A DNA stretch of 64,000 nt from Acidovorax sp. FHTAMBA (GCF_038958875.1 NZ_CP152407.1:3727501-3791500), one strand, 5' to 3'; positions 49,984 to 59,332 are shown, numbered from the stretch's first letter. A program made the numbers and translations. The notes: generated by a model not told the origin, from the letters alone.

Positions 49984-51581
49984 TCGCCGGCCGCAGCAGG
50001 GGCTGCGCCTGCACCGCCTTCGGTGCCTCCGGCACCACCGGGCTTGCGACGACGGCGGCGGCGTTTCTTGGGGGCGCCGCCTTCGGAGGGAAACTCCGAG
50101 TCGCCCTCGGCAGGGCCGTTGCTCTCGGCACGGGGCAACCCGCGCGGGTCGGCGGCAGGCGCGGCGCGGGGCACGCGTTTGACCACGGGCTGCGCTTTCT
50201 GGCGCGCTTTCTGCTCTTCCTTGGCCTGGTCCATCAGGTCGTCGCGGCGCTCGTCGTCGGCGGTCTGGAAATCCTGCCACCATTCGGCCAGCGCCTCATC
50301 CACCTCGCCCACATCGGCGCGCAGGCGCATGAAGTCGAACCCGGCGCGAAAGCGCGGCTGCATCACCATGCCAAACGGCGTGTTGCCCACGCGCTTTTCA
50401 AAACGCGGCTGCATGACCCAGATCTCGCGCATGTCGGCGGCCAGCTTGCCCCGGCCTGAGACGTCGCCAATGCGCTTGTCAAACACCTCGTCGATGGCCT
50501 CCTGCAGCGCGGGCAGCGGGTGCTGGCGCTGGTTCAGGCGCTCTTGCCAGCCATTGCGCACGTCGTCCCACAGCACGCAGGCCAGCAGGAAGCTGGGCGC
50601 GACGGGCTTGCCTTCGTTGACGCGGCGGTCGGTGTCCACCAGGGCGGCTTTGACAAACGGGGTGTCGGCGCGCTCCACGGCCACATCGAGCAGCGGATAG
50701 ATGCCCTTGGACATGCCCAGCTTGCGCAGCTGCTCGATGGTGGCGATGGCATGCCCGGTCTGCAGCAGCTTGAGCATTTCGTCAAACATGCGGCTCTGCG
50801 GGACCTCGGCCAGCAGGGTCTGCGACTGCACCAGCGGCGCCGCCGACTTGGCGTCGATGCTGAAGCCCAGCGGGCTGAGCTTGGCCGCAAACCGCACGGC
50901 ACGGATGATGCGCACCGGGTCTTCGCGGTAGCGTGTGGCGGGGTCGCCAATCATGCGCAGTGTCTTCTTCTTGGCGTCTTGCAAACCCTTGTGGTAGTCC
51001 ACCACGATCTGGCTCACCGGGTCGTAGTACATGGCGTTCACAGTGAAGTCGCGGCGCGTGGCGTCTTCGTCCTGCGGGCCCCATACGTTGTCGCGCAGCA
51101 CGCGGCCGCTGGCGTCCACAGCATGCTGCATGCCCGACAGCTGCGCCTTGCTGGTCTTCTCGTTGCCCGCCACCTGGCCGGCGGCGGCATTGTCGAGGTA
51201 GGCGCGGAAGGTGGATACCTCGATCACCTCGTGCTCGCGGCCGCGCCCGTGCACCACGTGCACGATGCGAAACCGCTTGCCGATGATGAAGGCGCGGCGA
51301 AACAGCCCCTTGACCTGCTCGGGCGTGGCGTTGGTGGCCACGTCGAAGTCCTTGGGGCGCAGGCCGAGCAGCAGGTCGCGCACGGCGCCGCCCACGATGT
51401 AGGCCTCAAAGCCCGCCTGCTTGAGTGTGGCCACCACATCGGCGGCGCGCCGGTCCACCAGCTCGGGGTTGATGCCGTGCATGCTGGCGGGCACCTCTTC
51501 GCGCTTGCCGAAGTGGGGCTTGCCGCCTGCGGTGCCGGGCGTCGATTTGCCCATCAGTTTGTCGAGGAACTTCTTGATCAT
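49980..51581 (-). CDS. pcnB: Poly(A) polymerase I
   Basis: This enzyme adds A residues to RNA 3' ends to promote decay. The 533-residue product has the nucleotidyltransferase signature GGAVRDLLLG, the catalytic DFD pair at about 78-80, and the RRDFTVNAMYYDP and RYREDPVRIIRAVRFAAKL blocks. The C-terminal region is very basic with a run of Arg and Lys (PKKRRRRRRKP) and then a Gly/Ala-rich end, probably for RNA binding. It overlaps folK by four bases. The length and tail are typical of the betaproteobacterial type. Confidence 0.95.
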   Translation of the reverse strand: MIKKFLDKLMGKSTPGTAGGKPHFGKREEVPASMHGINPELVDRRAADVVATLKQAGFEAYIVGGAVRDLLLGLRPKDFDVATNATPEQVKGLFRRAFIIGKRFRIVHVVHGRGREHEVIEVSTFRAYLDNAAAGQVAGNEKTSKAQLSGMQHAVDASGRVLRDNVWGPQDEDATRRDFTVNAMYYDPVSQIVVDYHKGLQDAKKKTLRMIGDPATRYREDPVRIIRAVRFAAKLSPLGFSIDAKSAAPLVQSQTLLAEVPQSRMFDEMLKLLQTGHAIATIEQLRKLGMSKGIYPLLDVAVERADTPFVKAALVDTDRRVNEGKPVAPSFLLACVLWDDVRNGWQERLNQRQHPLPALQEAIDEVFDKRIGDVSGRGKLAADMREIWVMQPRFEKRVGNTPFGMVMQPRFRAGFDFMRLRADVGEVDEALAEWWQDFQTADDERRDDLMDQAKEEQKARQKAQPVVKRVPRAAPAADPRGLPRAESNGPAEGDSEFPSEGGAPKKRRRRRRKPGGAGGTEGGAGAAPAAAGE

Positions 51582-51619
51582 GGGTAGGGAGTCGTCAGGG
51601 GATTGCGCGTGCGCAGGGG

Positions 51620-52330
51620 TCAGGAGGCCGTCTGGCTGGCGGGCGCTGCAAACAGGTCCAGTATGCGCCAGCCGCGCTCCTGGGCCAGTGCGCGCAGGCG
51701 CGGGTCGGGGTTGGTGGCGACCGGGTGGTTCACCTTCTCCAGCAGGGGCACGTCATTCATGGAGTCGCTGTAGAAGGTGCTGTCCACGTCGGCCCAGCTG
51801 AGCTGCCGCCCGGCCAGCCATTGTTCCATGCGGCGCACCTTGCCTTCGCGCATGGTCGGGATACCGTCAATCTCGCCGGTGTACCAGCCGCTGGCGTCAC
51901 GCGCCAGCTGCACAGCCAGCAACTGCGGCACGCCCAGCGCCTGGGCGATGGGCGTGGTCACGAACTCGTTGGTGGCGGTGACGATCAACACCTCGTCGCC
52001 CGCCGCCTGGTGCTGGCGAATCAGGTCGAGCGCCTGCGGCTTGATGGCCGGGGTGATGACCTCGCGCATGAACTGCTGGTGCGCATTCGCCGCGGCCTCG
52101 GGGCCGCGCAGGCGCACAGCCTCGGTGGCAAAGCGCACGTAGTCGTGCACATCGAGTGTGCCGGCCTGGTAGTGGGCGTAGAACTCGTCGTTGCGGCGAG
52201 CGAACTCCACGGGGTCGTTCCAGCCGATGCGGATGGTGAATTCGCCCCACTCGTAGTCGGAGTCGAGCGGCAGCAGCGTGTGGTCCAGGTCAAACAGCGC
52301 AAGCCGCAGGCGGCGGGGTTCAGTAGTCAT
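51620..52330 (-). CDS. HAD-superfamily phosphatase (HAD-IB, SerB-like)
   Basis: The 236-residue enzyme has the HAD nucleophile motif DLDHTLL with Asp 14 and Asp 16, motif II in VLIVTATN, the conserved Lys in the GIPTMREGKVRR block, and the acidic motif YSDSMNDVPLLE. It resembles phosphoserine phosphatase-like HAD-IB hydrolases found beside hda and pcnB in betaproteobacteria. The natural substrate is unknown. It lies between pcnB and hda on the same strand, 35 and 38 bases from its neighbours. Confidence 0.9.
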   Translation of the reverse strand: MTTEPRRLRLALFDLDHTLLPLDSDYEWGEFTIRIGWNDPVEFARRNDEFYAHYQAGTLDVHDYVRFATEAVRLRGPEAAANAHQQFMREVITPAIKPQALDLIRQHQAAGDEVLIVTATNEFVTTPIAQALGVPQLLAVQLARDASGWYTGEIDGIPTMREGKVRRMEQWLAGRQLSWADVDSTFYSDSMNDVPLLEKVNHPVATNPDPRLRALAQERGWRILDLFAAPASQTAS

Positions 52331-52365
52331 TCAGTGTCACAAAGGGCAATAAGAGGTGCGCAGCG

Positions 52366-53064
52366 TCATTCCGACTCGAGCATGGTTTTCAGCAGCGGAA
52401 TCGTGATGGCGCGCTGGGTGCGCAGCGCAAACGCGTCGAGCTGGTCCAGCAACTGCATCAGGCTGCCCAGGTCGCGCGAGAAGCGGTTGAGCATGTAGTC
52501 CATCACTTCGTCGCCCAGGAACACGCCGCGTGCGTCGGCCTCCTGGCGCAGCACGGCGCGGCGCTCGGCCTCGCCCAGCAGTTGCAGCTGAAACACATGG
52601 CCCCAGCCCAGGCGGCTGCGCAAGTCGTCGCGCAGCGGCAGGTCCGCCGGGGGCAGGTCGCCCGCCGCCAGCACCCAGCGCTGGCTGCCGCTGGCAGGGC
52701 TGATGGCGTTGACGAACCAATTGAAGGCGGTGGCCTGCTGGGCGGTGCTGTACAGGTGCACGTCGTCCATGACGACGGCGGCCCAGCGTTCATCAAAATC
52801 GGGCGGCTCGGCCACCGAGGGGTCGAGCCAGCCCACGCTGGAGCCCTGCTCGCGCAGGGCCTGGCGCACGGCCTGGAGCAAATGGGTCTTGCCGCTGCCC
52901 GGCTCGCCCCACAGATAGGTGGGCACCGGGGACCGCGTGGCTTCGCTGCTGCCCGCCCCGGCAGCCAGGCGAAGGTGTTGCAGCGCGGCCTCGTTGGGCC
53001 CGGCAAAAAAGCGCTCCAGGGTGGGCCCGGTGGCCAGGCCGATGTCCAGCGCCAGTTGCTTCAT
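52366..53064 (-). CDS. hda: DnaA-related regulator of replication initiation (Hda)
   Basis: The 232-residue AAA+ protein resembles the DnaA ATPase core. It works with the sliding clamp to stimulate DnaA-ATP hydrolysis after initiation. The Walker A is GEPGSGKT (about 53-60), the Walker B is VVMDDVHL, and there is a conserved sensor region near LRDDLRSRL. The N-terminal KQLALDIG matches the clamp-binding motif of Hda, which fixes the start at 53064 (an ATG six bases earlier is possible). Confidence 0.93.
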   Translation of the reverse strand: MKQLALDIGLATGPTLERFFAGPNEAALQHLRLAAGAGSSEATRSPVPTYLWGEPGSGKTHLLQAVRQALREQGSSVGWLDPSVAEPPDFDERWAAVVMDDVHLYSTAQQATAFNWFVNAISPASGSQRWVLAAGDLPPADLPLRDDLRSRLGWGHVFQLQLLGEAERRAVLRQEADARGVFLGDEVMDYMLNRFSRDLGSLMQLLDQLDAFALRTQRAITIPLLKTMLESE

Positions 53065-53332
53065 CGTCATGCGCGGCACCCGCACAGCACAGGCCGGGCC
53101 CTGGCGGTGGGTGCGCAAGCGGCGGTCAGAAAGAGGGTCAGCAGCGGCATCACAAGTGGGTGGGAAGGCACCGGGCCGTGGATGACTGCGGCCAGGCGCG
53201 GCGACAAAGTGGCGTACGGCGCGTGGTCACCGACCGGCTCCCTCACAGGGGCTGGGCGACAATGGCCGCGATTTTAGTCTGCTGCCAACCTCTTTTGGCC
53301 GCCGCCCGGCCCATCCTCGCCCGTCCCGCACC

Positions 53333-54550
53333 ATGACTTCTCCCGCCTCACCCTCCAAGCACCTGCCCGCCAGCATCTGGGCGCTGGGCTTCGTCAGCCT
53401 GCTGATGGACGTGTCGTCCGAGATGATCCACAGCCTGCTGCCGGTGTTTCTGGTCACCACGATGGGCGTGAGCATGCTCGCGGTGGGCCTCATCGAAGGC
53501 GCGGCCGAGGCCACGGCGTTGATGCTCAAGGTGTTCTCGGGCGTGCTGAGCGACTGGTGGGGGCGGCGCAAGCCGCTTGCGGTGCTGGGCTACGGGCTGG
53601 GGGCGCTGTCCAAGCCGCTGTTTGCCATCGCTCCCACCGTGGGCCTGGTGGTCACGGCGCGCCTCATCGACCGCGTAGGCAAGGGCATCCGCGGCGCGCC
53701 GCGCGATGCGCTGGTGGCCGACCTGGCACCGCCGGAGATGCGCGGTGCAGCGTTCGGGCTGCGGCAGTCGCTGGACACCGTGGGCGCCTTCCTGGGCCCG
53801 CTGCTGGCCATGGGGCTGATGCTGCTGTGGGCCAATGACTTCCGCGCGGTGTTCTGGGTGGCCGTGATTCCGGCCGTGCTGTGCGTGGCCTTGCTGCTGG
53901 TGGGCGTGCGTGAGCCCGAGCGCGCCGCCAGCGCCGTGCGCACCAATCCCATTCGCCGCGAGAACCTGCGCCGCCTGGGCTGCGCCTACTGGAGCGTGGT
54001 GGCCCTGGGCGCCGTGTTCACGCTGGCGCGCTTCAGCGAGGCGTTTCTGGTGCTGCGCGTGCAGCAGGGTGGCCTGCCGCTGGCCTGGACGCCCCTGGTG
54101 CTGGTGCTGATGAACGTGGTGTTTGCGCTGGGCGCCTACCCGCTGGGCAAGCTCTCTGACCGCATCCGCCACACCACGCTGCTGGCCTGGGGGCTGGTGG
54201 TGCTGATCGCCGCCGATGCGCTGCTGGCGGTCAGCGACCAGGGCGCAGTCGCCTGGCTGGGCATCGCGCTGTGGGGCCTGCACATGGCCATGACGCAGGG
54301 CCTGCTGGCCACCATGGTGGCCGACACCGCGCCTTCCGACCTGCGTGGCACGGCGTTTGGCATGTTCAACCTGGTCAGCGGCGTGGCGCTGCTGGTGGCC
54401 AGCGGCCTGGCGGGCCTGCTGTGGGACCGGCTGGGCGCCAGCGCCACGTTTGGCGCCGGAATGCTGTTTGCCACACTGGCGCTGGCCGGTGTGCTGGTGC
54501 AATCCGCACGGCAAGGCCGCACCCCAAAGCCCCCTGTCACACAGGGCTGA
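53333..54550 (+). CDS. Major facilitator superfamily transporter
   Basis: The 405-residue inner-membrane protein has twelve helices. The N-terminal loop motif G-x-L-S-D-x-x-G-R-R-K-P is seen in a SGVLSDWWGRRKPLAVLGYGLGALSKP block, and a second RDALVADLAPPEMRGAAFG region marks a drug or sugar-type antiporter branch. The substrate is unknown. It is 82 bases ahead of purM on the same strand; the two are not obviously linked in function. Confidence 0.88.
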   Translation: MTSPASPSKHLPASIWALGFVSLLMDVSSEMIHSLLPVFLVTTMGVSMLAVGLIEGAAEATALMLKVFSGVLSDWWGRRKPLAVLGYGLGALSKPLFAIAPTVGLVVTARLIDRVGKGIRGAPRDALVADLAPPEMRGAAFGLRQSLDTVGAFLGPLLAMGLMLLWANDFRAVFWVAVIPAVLCVALLLVGVREPERAASAVRTNPIRRENLRRLGCAYWSVVALGAVFTLARFSEAFLVLRVQQGGLPLAWTPLVLVLMNVVFALGAYPLGKLSDRIRHTTLLAWGLVVLIAADALLAVSDQGAVAWLGIALWGLHMAMTQGLLATMVADTAPSDLRGTAFGMFNLVSGVALLVASGLAGLLWDRLGASATFGAGMLFATLALAGVLVQSARQGRTPKPPVTQG

Positions 54551-54632
54551 GAGAGCTCGCCAAAGCGCGCCCCTTAAAATCCCCGGATTCCAGCCCGCCC
54601 GGCGGGCCTACCAGCACCAAAGCACCCCCTCC

Positions 54633-55682
54633 ATGAGCTCCTCTGCCCCCTCCACTCCCATCTCGTACAAAGACGCCGGCGTTGACATCGACGCGGGCGA
54701 CGCGCTGGTCGAACGCATCAAGCCGCTGGCCAGGAAGACCATGCGCGAAGGTGTGCTGGCGGGCATTGGCGGCTTTGGCGCACTGTTTGAAGTGCCCAAG
54801 CGTTACAAGGAGCCCGTGCTGGTCTCCGGCACCGATGGCGTGGGCACCAAGCTCAAGCTGGCGTTTGAATGGAACATGCACGACACCGTGGGCATCGACC
54901 TGGTGGCCATGAGCGTGAATGACGTGCTGGTGCAGGGCGCCGAGCCCCTGTTCTTCCTGGACTACTTTGCCTGCGGCAAGCTCGACGTGGACACGGCTGC
55001 GGCCGTGGTCGGCGGCATCGCCAAGGGCTGCGAGCTCTCTGGTTGTGCGCTGATCGGCGGCGAAACCGCCGAAATGCCCGGCATGTACCCCGCAGGCGAA
55101 TACGACCTGGCCGGCTTTGCCGTGGGTGCGGTCGAAAAGAGCAAGATCCTGACCGGCAAGGACGTGGCCCCTGGCGACGTGGTGCTGGGCCTGGCCTCGT
55201 CCGGTGTGCACTCCAACGGCTTCAGCCTGGTGCGCAAGTGCATTGACCGTGCCGAAGCCGCTGGCACCGTGCCCGCCACGCTGGACGGCAGGCCCTTCAA
55301 GCAGGCCATCATGGAGCCGACCCGCCTGTACGTGAAGAACGTGCTGGCCGCGCTGGCCCAGCATCCCATCAAGGCCCTGGCCCACATCACCGGCGGTGGC
55401 CTGCTGGAGAACATCCCCCGCGTGCTGCCTGACGGCACCGCAGCCCACCTCAAGAAGGGCAGCTGGCCCCAGACCGAGCTGTTCGCCTGGCTGCAGAAGA
55501 CGGCCGGCATTGATGACATCGAAATGAACCGCACCTTCAACAACGGCATCGGCATGGTGGTGGTGGTGGACGCGGCCTGCGCCGAAGCCACGGCCGCCAC
55601 ACTGCGTGCAGCGGGCGAGCAGGTGTACGCAATTGGCACGATCGCACCGCGCGGTGACGGGGCTGCCGTCGTGGTGGCCTGA
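54633..55682 (+). CDS. purM: Phosphoribosylformylglycinamidine cyclo-ligase (AIR synthetase)
   Basis: This enzyme closes the imidazole ring to give aminoimidazole ribonucleotide in purine synthesis. The 349-residue product has ISYKDAGVDIDAGDALVERIKP, the GTDGVGTKLKLAF and GIDLVAMSVNDVLVQGAEPLFFLDY blocks, and IGGETAEMPGMY. The start at 54633 begins the conserved protein; the frame is open further upstream inside the MFS gene. It has a normal length. A second AI-2E-family gene follows 31 bases later and may be co-transcribed. Confidence 0.97.
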   Translation: MSSSAPSTPISYKDAGVDIDAGDALVERIKPLARKTMREGVLAGIGGFGALFEVPKRYKEPVLVSGTDGVGTKLKLAFEWNMHDTVGIDLVAMSVNDVLVQGAEPLFFLDYFACGKLDVDTAAAVVGGIAKGCELSGCALIGGETAEMPGMYPAGEYDLAGFAVGAVEKSKILTGKDVAPGDVVLGLASSGVHSNGFSLVRKCIDRAEAAGTVPATLDGRPFKQAIMEPTRLYVKNVLAALAQHPIKALAHITGGGLLENIPRVLPDGTAAHLKKGSWPQTELFAWLQKTAGIDDIEMNRTFNNGIGMVVVVDAACAEATAATLRAAGEQVYAIGTIAPRGDGAAVVVA

Positions 55683-55713
55683 CCGCACTGCCGTCCTTCA
55701 GAACGCTCCGCGC

Positions 55714-56823
55714 ATGGCGCACACCCCGCCCTCGCCCCCCGTCGTCATCCACCACACGCCGGAGCCGGCCCCCGCCACGCTACCGCCGCGCCCCCCCACC
55801 CGGGGCATTGTGGTGGCCAGCTATCTGCTGATGGCCGCCACCTTGCTGCTGGTGATGTGGCGCGGCCTGTTGCCAGGCCTGCTGTGCGTGTGCCTGGGCT
55901 TTCTGCTGACCCGCGCGCTCACCCGCTGGTTTGCCCAGGGCCTGAGCCGGGTGCGGCGCCAGGCCCAGCCCTCCGCATCCGGCCTGCGGGTTGCGCAGAT
56001 CGCCGCGGCGGCCCTGGTCATGCTGCTGCCGCTGGCGCTGCTGGCTGCGGGGTTGACGCATTCGCGCGGGTATCTCGTTACGGCGCCGCAGCAATACCAG
56101 GAGCTGCTCAATTACATGGCACGCACGGTGCTGGAGCTGCGGCTGAAGCTGCCCATGGACATGGCCACCCACCTGCCCGAAGGGGCCGCCGAGATCCAGC
56201 GCATCATCGCCAATTACCTGGGCGCCAAGGCGGGCGCGCTGGCCATGGCCGGACGCGCGTGGCTGGCGGGCGTGCTGTTTGCCTACGTGGGACTGCTGAT
56301 CGGCGCGCTGGCCGCGGTGCGCCCCGCCGCGCTGGCCGGCGGGCCGCTGGCCCAGCAGCTGAAGTTGCGCATCACGCTGTTTGGCGAGGCGTTCCGCCAG
56401 ATTGTTGCCGCGCAGTTCTGGATTGCAGCCTTCAACACCCTGCTGACGGGCCTGTTCCTTCTGTTTGTGCTGCCCCTGTGGGACCTGGAGCTGCCTTACA
56501 CGCCGGTGCTGATCACCTTCACCTTCATTGCAGGGCTGGTGCCCATCGTGGGCAACCTGGTGTGCAACGTGGTGATCACCATCGTGGGGCTGTCGGTGTC
56601 GCCCCTGGCGGCAGTGGCGTGCCTGGGGTTTCTGATCCTCATCCACAAGGCCGAATACGTCATCAACGCCAAGGTGGTGGGCCGCCGCACCCAGATGGGC
56701 GTGTGGGAGCTGCTCTCGGTGATGTTTGTGGCCGAAGCCGTGTTCGGCCCGGCCGGGCTGGTGGCGGCGCCGCTGTGTTACGCGTACCTGAAAAAAGAGC
56801 TGGTGGCGGCGCGGCTGGTGTAG
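55714..56823 (+). CDS. AI-2E-family (PerM-like) membrane protein, second copy in the window
   Basis: The 369-residue integral membrane protein starts with a Pro-rich cytoplasmic segment (PPSPPVVIHHTPEPAPATLPP). It then has a first pair of helices and the FLLTRALTRWFAQGLSRV block. The C-terminal block LPYTPVLITFTFIAGLVPIVGNLVCN leads to a GLWxxx-like end, FGPAGLVAAPLCYAYLKKEL. The family includes TqsA and transporters of unknown substrate. It is only distantly like the copy at 13.3 kb. It follows purM closely, and a repeat plus an IS element follow it. Confidence 0.82.
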   Translation: MAHTPPSPPVVIHHTPEPAPATLPPRPPTRGIVVASYLLMAATLLLVMWRGLLPGLLCVCLGFLLTRALTRWFAQGLSRVRRQAQPSASGLRVAQIAAAALVMLLPLALLAAGLTHSRGYLVTAPQQYQELLNYMARTVLELRLKLPMDMATHLPEGAAEIQRIIANYLGAKAGALAMAGRAWLAGVLFAYVGLLIGALAAVRPAALAGGPLAQQLKLRITLFGEAFRQIVAAQFWIAAFNTLLTGLFLLFVLPLWDLELPYTPVLITFTFIAGLVPIVGNLVCNVVITIVGLSVSPLAAVACLGFLILIHKAEYVINAKVVGRRTQMGVWELLSVMFVAEAVFGPAGLVAAPLCYAYLKKELVAARLV

Positions 56824-56875
56824 TTGCAGCGCATCGCTGCAGGCGACACCTTTCACCGACAAAAACTACAATTTT

Positions 56876-56913
56876 GATAGCTGCCAGCGCTTGATGGATA
56901 AGCGCTGGCGGCC
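56876..56913 (-). repeat. Dispersed palindromic repeat, family A, copy 13
   Basis: GATAGCTGCCAGCGCTTG, spacer, ATAAGCGCTGGCGGCC, a nearly consensus copy. It ends nine bases before the target duplication of the IS4 element. Confidence 0.78.
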
Positions 56914-56921
56914 ATTTTCAA

Positions 56922-56930
56922 TCACAATTT
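56922..56930. repeat. Left target-site duplication of the IS4 element
   Basis: TCACAATTT, repeated exactly at 58265-58273 on the other side of the element. Confidence 0.88.
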
Positions 56931-58264
56931 CACTACTGTCCGGTAAATCTCCCGGCAAATTAGCTCAGACATAGGCCGGGCGCGGGTTCCCAGAGGATTC
57001 TCGATTCCGGCGATTTGAAACGCGATCCACGCCCGTGGCGTACCGTGGCCTCATTTTTGGGGTCTACACCATGAACACTGGGCGCACGGTTTTCGCACAA
57101 CTGCTGGGGGTCGTGCCGTTTAGCCACTTTGAACACCTTGTTGACAAATACCAAGCCAACCGATGGACGCGCGACTTCACCGCATGGAGTCACTTCATCT
57201 GCATGGCCTACGCGCAGTTCACCCGCAGAGAGGGTTTGCGTGACCTGATCGCGTGCTTGAATTCTCAGAGCAGCAAGCTCTATCACCTGGGCCTGCGCCA
57301 GCGGGTGTCACGCTCCACCTTGGCCGATGCCAACGAGCGACGCGACTCGGCATTGTTTGAAGCACTGGGGCATCGTCTGACAGAGATGGCGCTGGCTTTG
57401 TACCAAGACCATGACATTGGGTTGGGCCTTAAGGAGCCGTTGTATGCCATGGACTCCACCACCATTGATTTGTGCCTGAGCCTGTTTCCTTGGGCTGACT
57501 TTCGATCTACTAAAGCAGGCATCAAAGCCCACACCGTAATCGACTTGCGTGGCGCGATTCCGGTCATGCTTACCATCACCACGGGCAAGGTCAGTGATGT
57601 GAGCCTGCTGGACAATTTGGCTCTGCCAAAGGGCTCCATCGTAGTGCTGGATCGGGGCTATGTGGACTTTGCCCGGCTGTACCTGCTGGTGCAGCAGGAA
57701 TGCAGTTTTGTGGTGCGCGCCAAAGGCAACTTGAGTTTTCATTGCACTGAAGCGCACCCCACCGACGCCAAGGCAGGAGTCTGGTCAGACCAGACGATTG
57801 TGCTGACCGGGGAGCGCTCCAAGAAGGGCTACCCACAGCCTTTGCGTCGGGTACGCTTTTATGACGCCGTGAGCTGCCTGGAGTTGGTGTTTCTGAGCAA
57901 TCGCCTGGACTTATCGGCCCTGACCATCGCCACGATCTACAAGCAGCGTTGGCAGGTTGAGTTGTTCTTCAAGTGGCTCAAGCAGAACTTGAACGTCAAA
58001 CACTTCTTCGGCAACTCACTGAACGCGGTGCGCTCGCAAATCTGGATTGCGGTATGTACCTATCTCATGGCCTTGATCGCCCACAAGCCGTTTCATGCGC
58101 GGATTTCATTGCGCAACTTCCTGCATCTGGCGGAGGTCAACATGTTCGAGAAGGTCACCCTGGCACAGATGGTGACCAACGCACTCACCGGAGATGAGAT
58201 TGAGCAAGGACAGCATCAGACGGAGCTATTCTGATGCATCAAGGAAATTTACCGGACAGTAGTG
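56931..58264 (+). mobile_element. Complete IS4-family insertion sequence
   Basis: This 1334-bp element has perfect 18-bp terminal inverted repeats (CACTACTGTCCGGTAAAT at 56931-56948; its complement at 58247-58264) and one full transposase gene. It is flanked by a perfect 9-bp target duplication, TCACAATTT. The base composition is visibly lower in G+C than the surrounding genes. Intact ends, duplication and transposase indicate a recent arrival that is probably still able to move. Confidence 0.95.
57071..58234 (+). CDS. IS4-family transposase
   Basis: The 387-residue DDE transposase has the first Asp in AMDSTTIDLCLSLFPWADF, the second in IVVLDRGYVDFARLY, and the catalytic Glu in a YKQRWQVELFFKWLKQ segment that matches the Y-(2)-R-(3)-E-(6)-K signature of IS4 elements exactly. 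An N-terminal DNA-binding region (FSHFEHLVDKYQANRWTRDF) precedes it. The start at 57071 (MNTGRTVFAQLLG) is the usual one; the frame extends 36 bases upstream without support. No frameshift or internal stop is seen. Confidence 0.95.
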   Translation: MNTGRTVFAQLLGVVPFSHFEHLVDKYQANRWTRDFTAWSHFICMAYAQFTRREGLRDLIACLNSQSSKLYHLGLRQRVSRSTLADANERRDSALFEALGHRLTEMALALYQDHDIGLGLKEPLYAMDSTTIDLCLSLFPWADFRSTKAGIKAHTVIDLRGAIPVMLTITTGKVSDVSLLDNLALPKGSIVVLDRGYVDFARLYLLVQQECSFVVRAKGNLSFHCTEAHPTDAKAGVWSDQTIVLTGERSKKGYPQPLRRVRFYDAVSCLELVFLSNRLDLSALTIATIYKQRWQVELFFKWLKQNLNVKHFFGNSLNAVRSQIWIAVCTYLMALIAHKPFHARISLRNFLHLAEVNMFEKVTLAQMVTNALTGDEIEQGQHQTELF

Positions 58265-58273
58265 TCACAATTT
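58265..58273. repeat. Right target-site duplication, overlapping the esterase stop codon
   Basis: TCACAATTT, identical to the left copy at 56922-56930. Its first three bases are the complement of the TGA stop of the minus-strand esterase gene. Confidence 0.88.
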
Positions 58274-59332
58274 TGCAAACTGCCGCGCCACGAACGCCCA
58301 CACCAGGGCCGACGCGTCCGGCCCCGCAGGATCGCTGTAAGCCAGCTTCGCCGCGCCGCCGCTCCAGGCATGGGCCAGCCCCACGATCTCGCGCAGGGCC
58401 ACCACGGTGCGGCCGCTTTTCTTGAACTCGGTCACCCGCATGGCGTGGCGCTGCCCGCGCTGCAAGGTGCGAATGGCGCCTGCACGCGCACCCAGGGCGT
58501 CCGCCCACAGCAGGGCGGCGGCGGCAGCGTTGCGCACGGACACCACCCCATCCGCGTCCCCATGCAGCACCAGCAGGGGGGGCAGCGCGGCGGGCGCAGC
58601 CTCTGACGGCACGACGTCCGGCAGGTGCGCCTCGCGCCGCCCATGCATGGCGGCCATGGCGGAGGCCGCCGATTCGGCCGTGCCGGGAGCCACCCCCGAA
58701 TGCATGGCCACGGCGCAGAAGCGGTCGGGGTACCGCGCCGCCATGAGCACGGCCATGCTGGCACCGGCCGACAGGCCCGCCACGGCCACGCGCGCCAGAT
58801 CCACGGGGTGTGTGGCGGCCACCCGGTCAATGGCGGCAAGCAGCGTGGCGGCTTCAGCCTGGGCCTTGCCGTTGCGCCGCTCGAACCAGTTCCAGCAGCC
58901 GTGGGCGTTGGCCATGCGCTCCTGCTCGGGGTAGAGCACCAGAAACCGCTGGCGCGCCGCCAGCCGGTTCATGCGCGACACCGCGGCCAGGTCGCGCCCC
59001 GTCTGACCGCAGCCGTGCAGCATGACCAGAAGCGGCAGCTTCTCGCGTGCCTTGAGCGCCAGGCCCGGCGGGATATACAGCTGGTAGCGCCGCGCCCCCG
59101 CGGGCCCGCGCGCCAGGCCCGCCAGCCATTCACCGCTGACGGGTGGGGGCCTGCCCGCAGGCCGGGCAGCGCGCGCCACCGCAGGCACCTTGACCGCTTT
59201 GGCCGCCGCCCCCCGCAGCTTGGCCGGCGCCTTGGCCCGCACCGGCCGCGTTGCGCGCGCGAACGCCTTGAGGTTGCGCTGGTACGCCCGGGTCAGCGAC
59301 GACAAAGAGAACAGACGGGAACGGCGGGGCAT
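58265..59332 (-). CDS. PHB depolymerase-family (esterase) alpha/beta hydrolase
   Basis: The 355-residue enzyme has an oxyanion-hole HGCGQTG motif, the lipase-box GLSAG with the catalytic Ser at about 188, an Asp in VLHGDADGVVSV and a His in IVGLAHAWSGG. This matches the extracellular catalytic domain type 1 of the PHB depolymerase family, which also contains feruloyl and other esterases. The first 65 residues are very basic (Lys/Arg/Ala-rich) and not a clear signal peptide, so its location is uncertain. Its stop codon was re-created by the IS4 target duplication. Confidence 0.88.
   Translation of the reverse strand: MPRRSRLFSLSSLTRAYQRNLKAFARATRPVRAKAPAKLRGAAAKAVKVPAVARAARPAGRPPPVSGEWLAGLARGPAGARRYQLYIPPGLALKAREKLPLLVMLHGCGQTGRDLAAVSRMNRLAARQRFLVLYPEQERMANAHGCWNWFERRNGKAQAEAATLLAAIDRVAATHPVDLARVAVAGLSAGASMAVLMAARYPDRFCAVAMHSGVAPGTAESAASAMAAMHGRREAHLPDVVPSEAAPAALPPLLVLHGDADGVVSVRNAAAAALLWADALGARAGAIRTLQRGQRHAMRVTEFKKSGRTVVALREIVGLAHAWSGGAAKLAYSDPAGPDASALVWAFVARQFAKL

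Noticed and set aside
56931..58264. Composite transposon or genomic island boundary
   Set aside because: There is only one IS copy with its own intact target duplication, and housekeeping genes lie on both sides.
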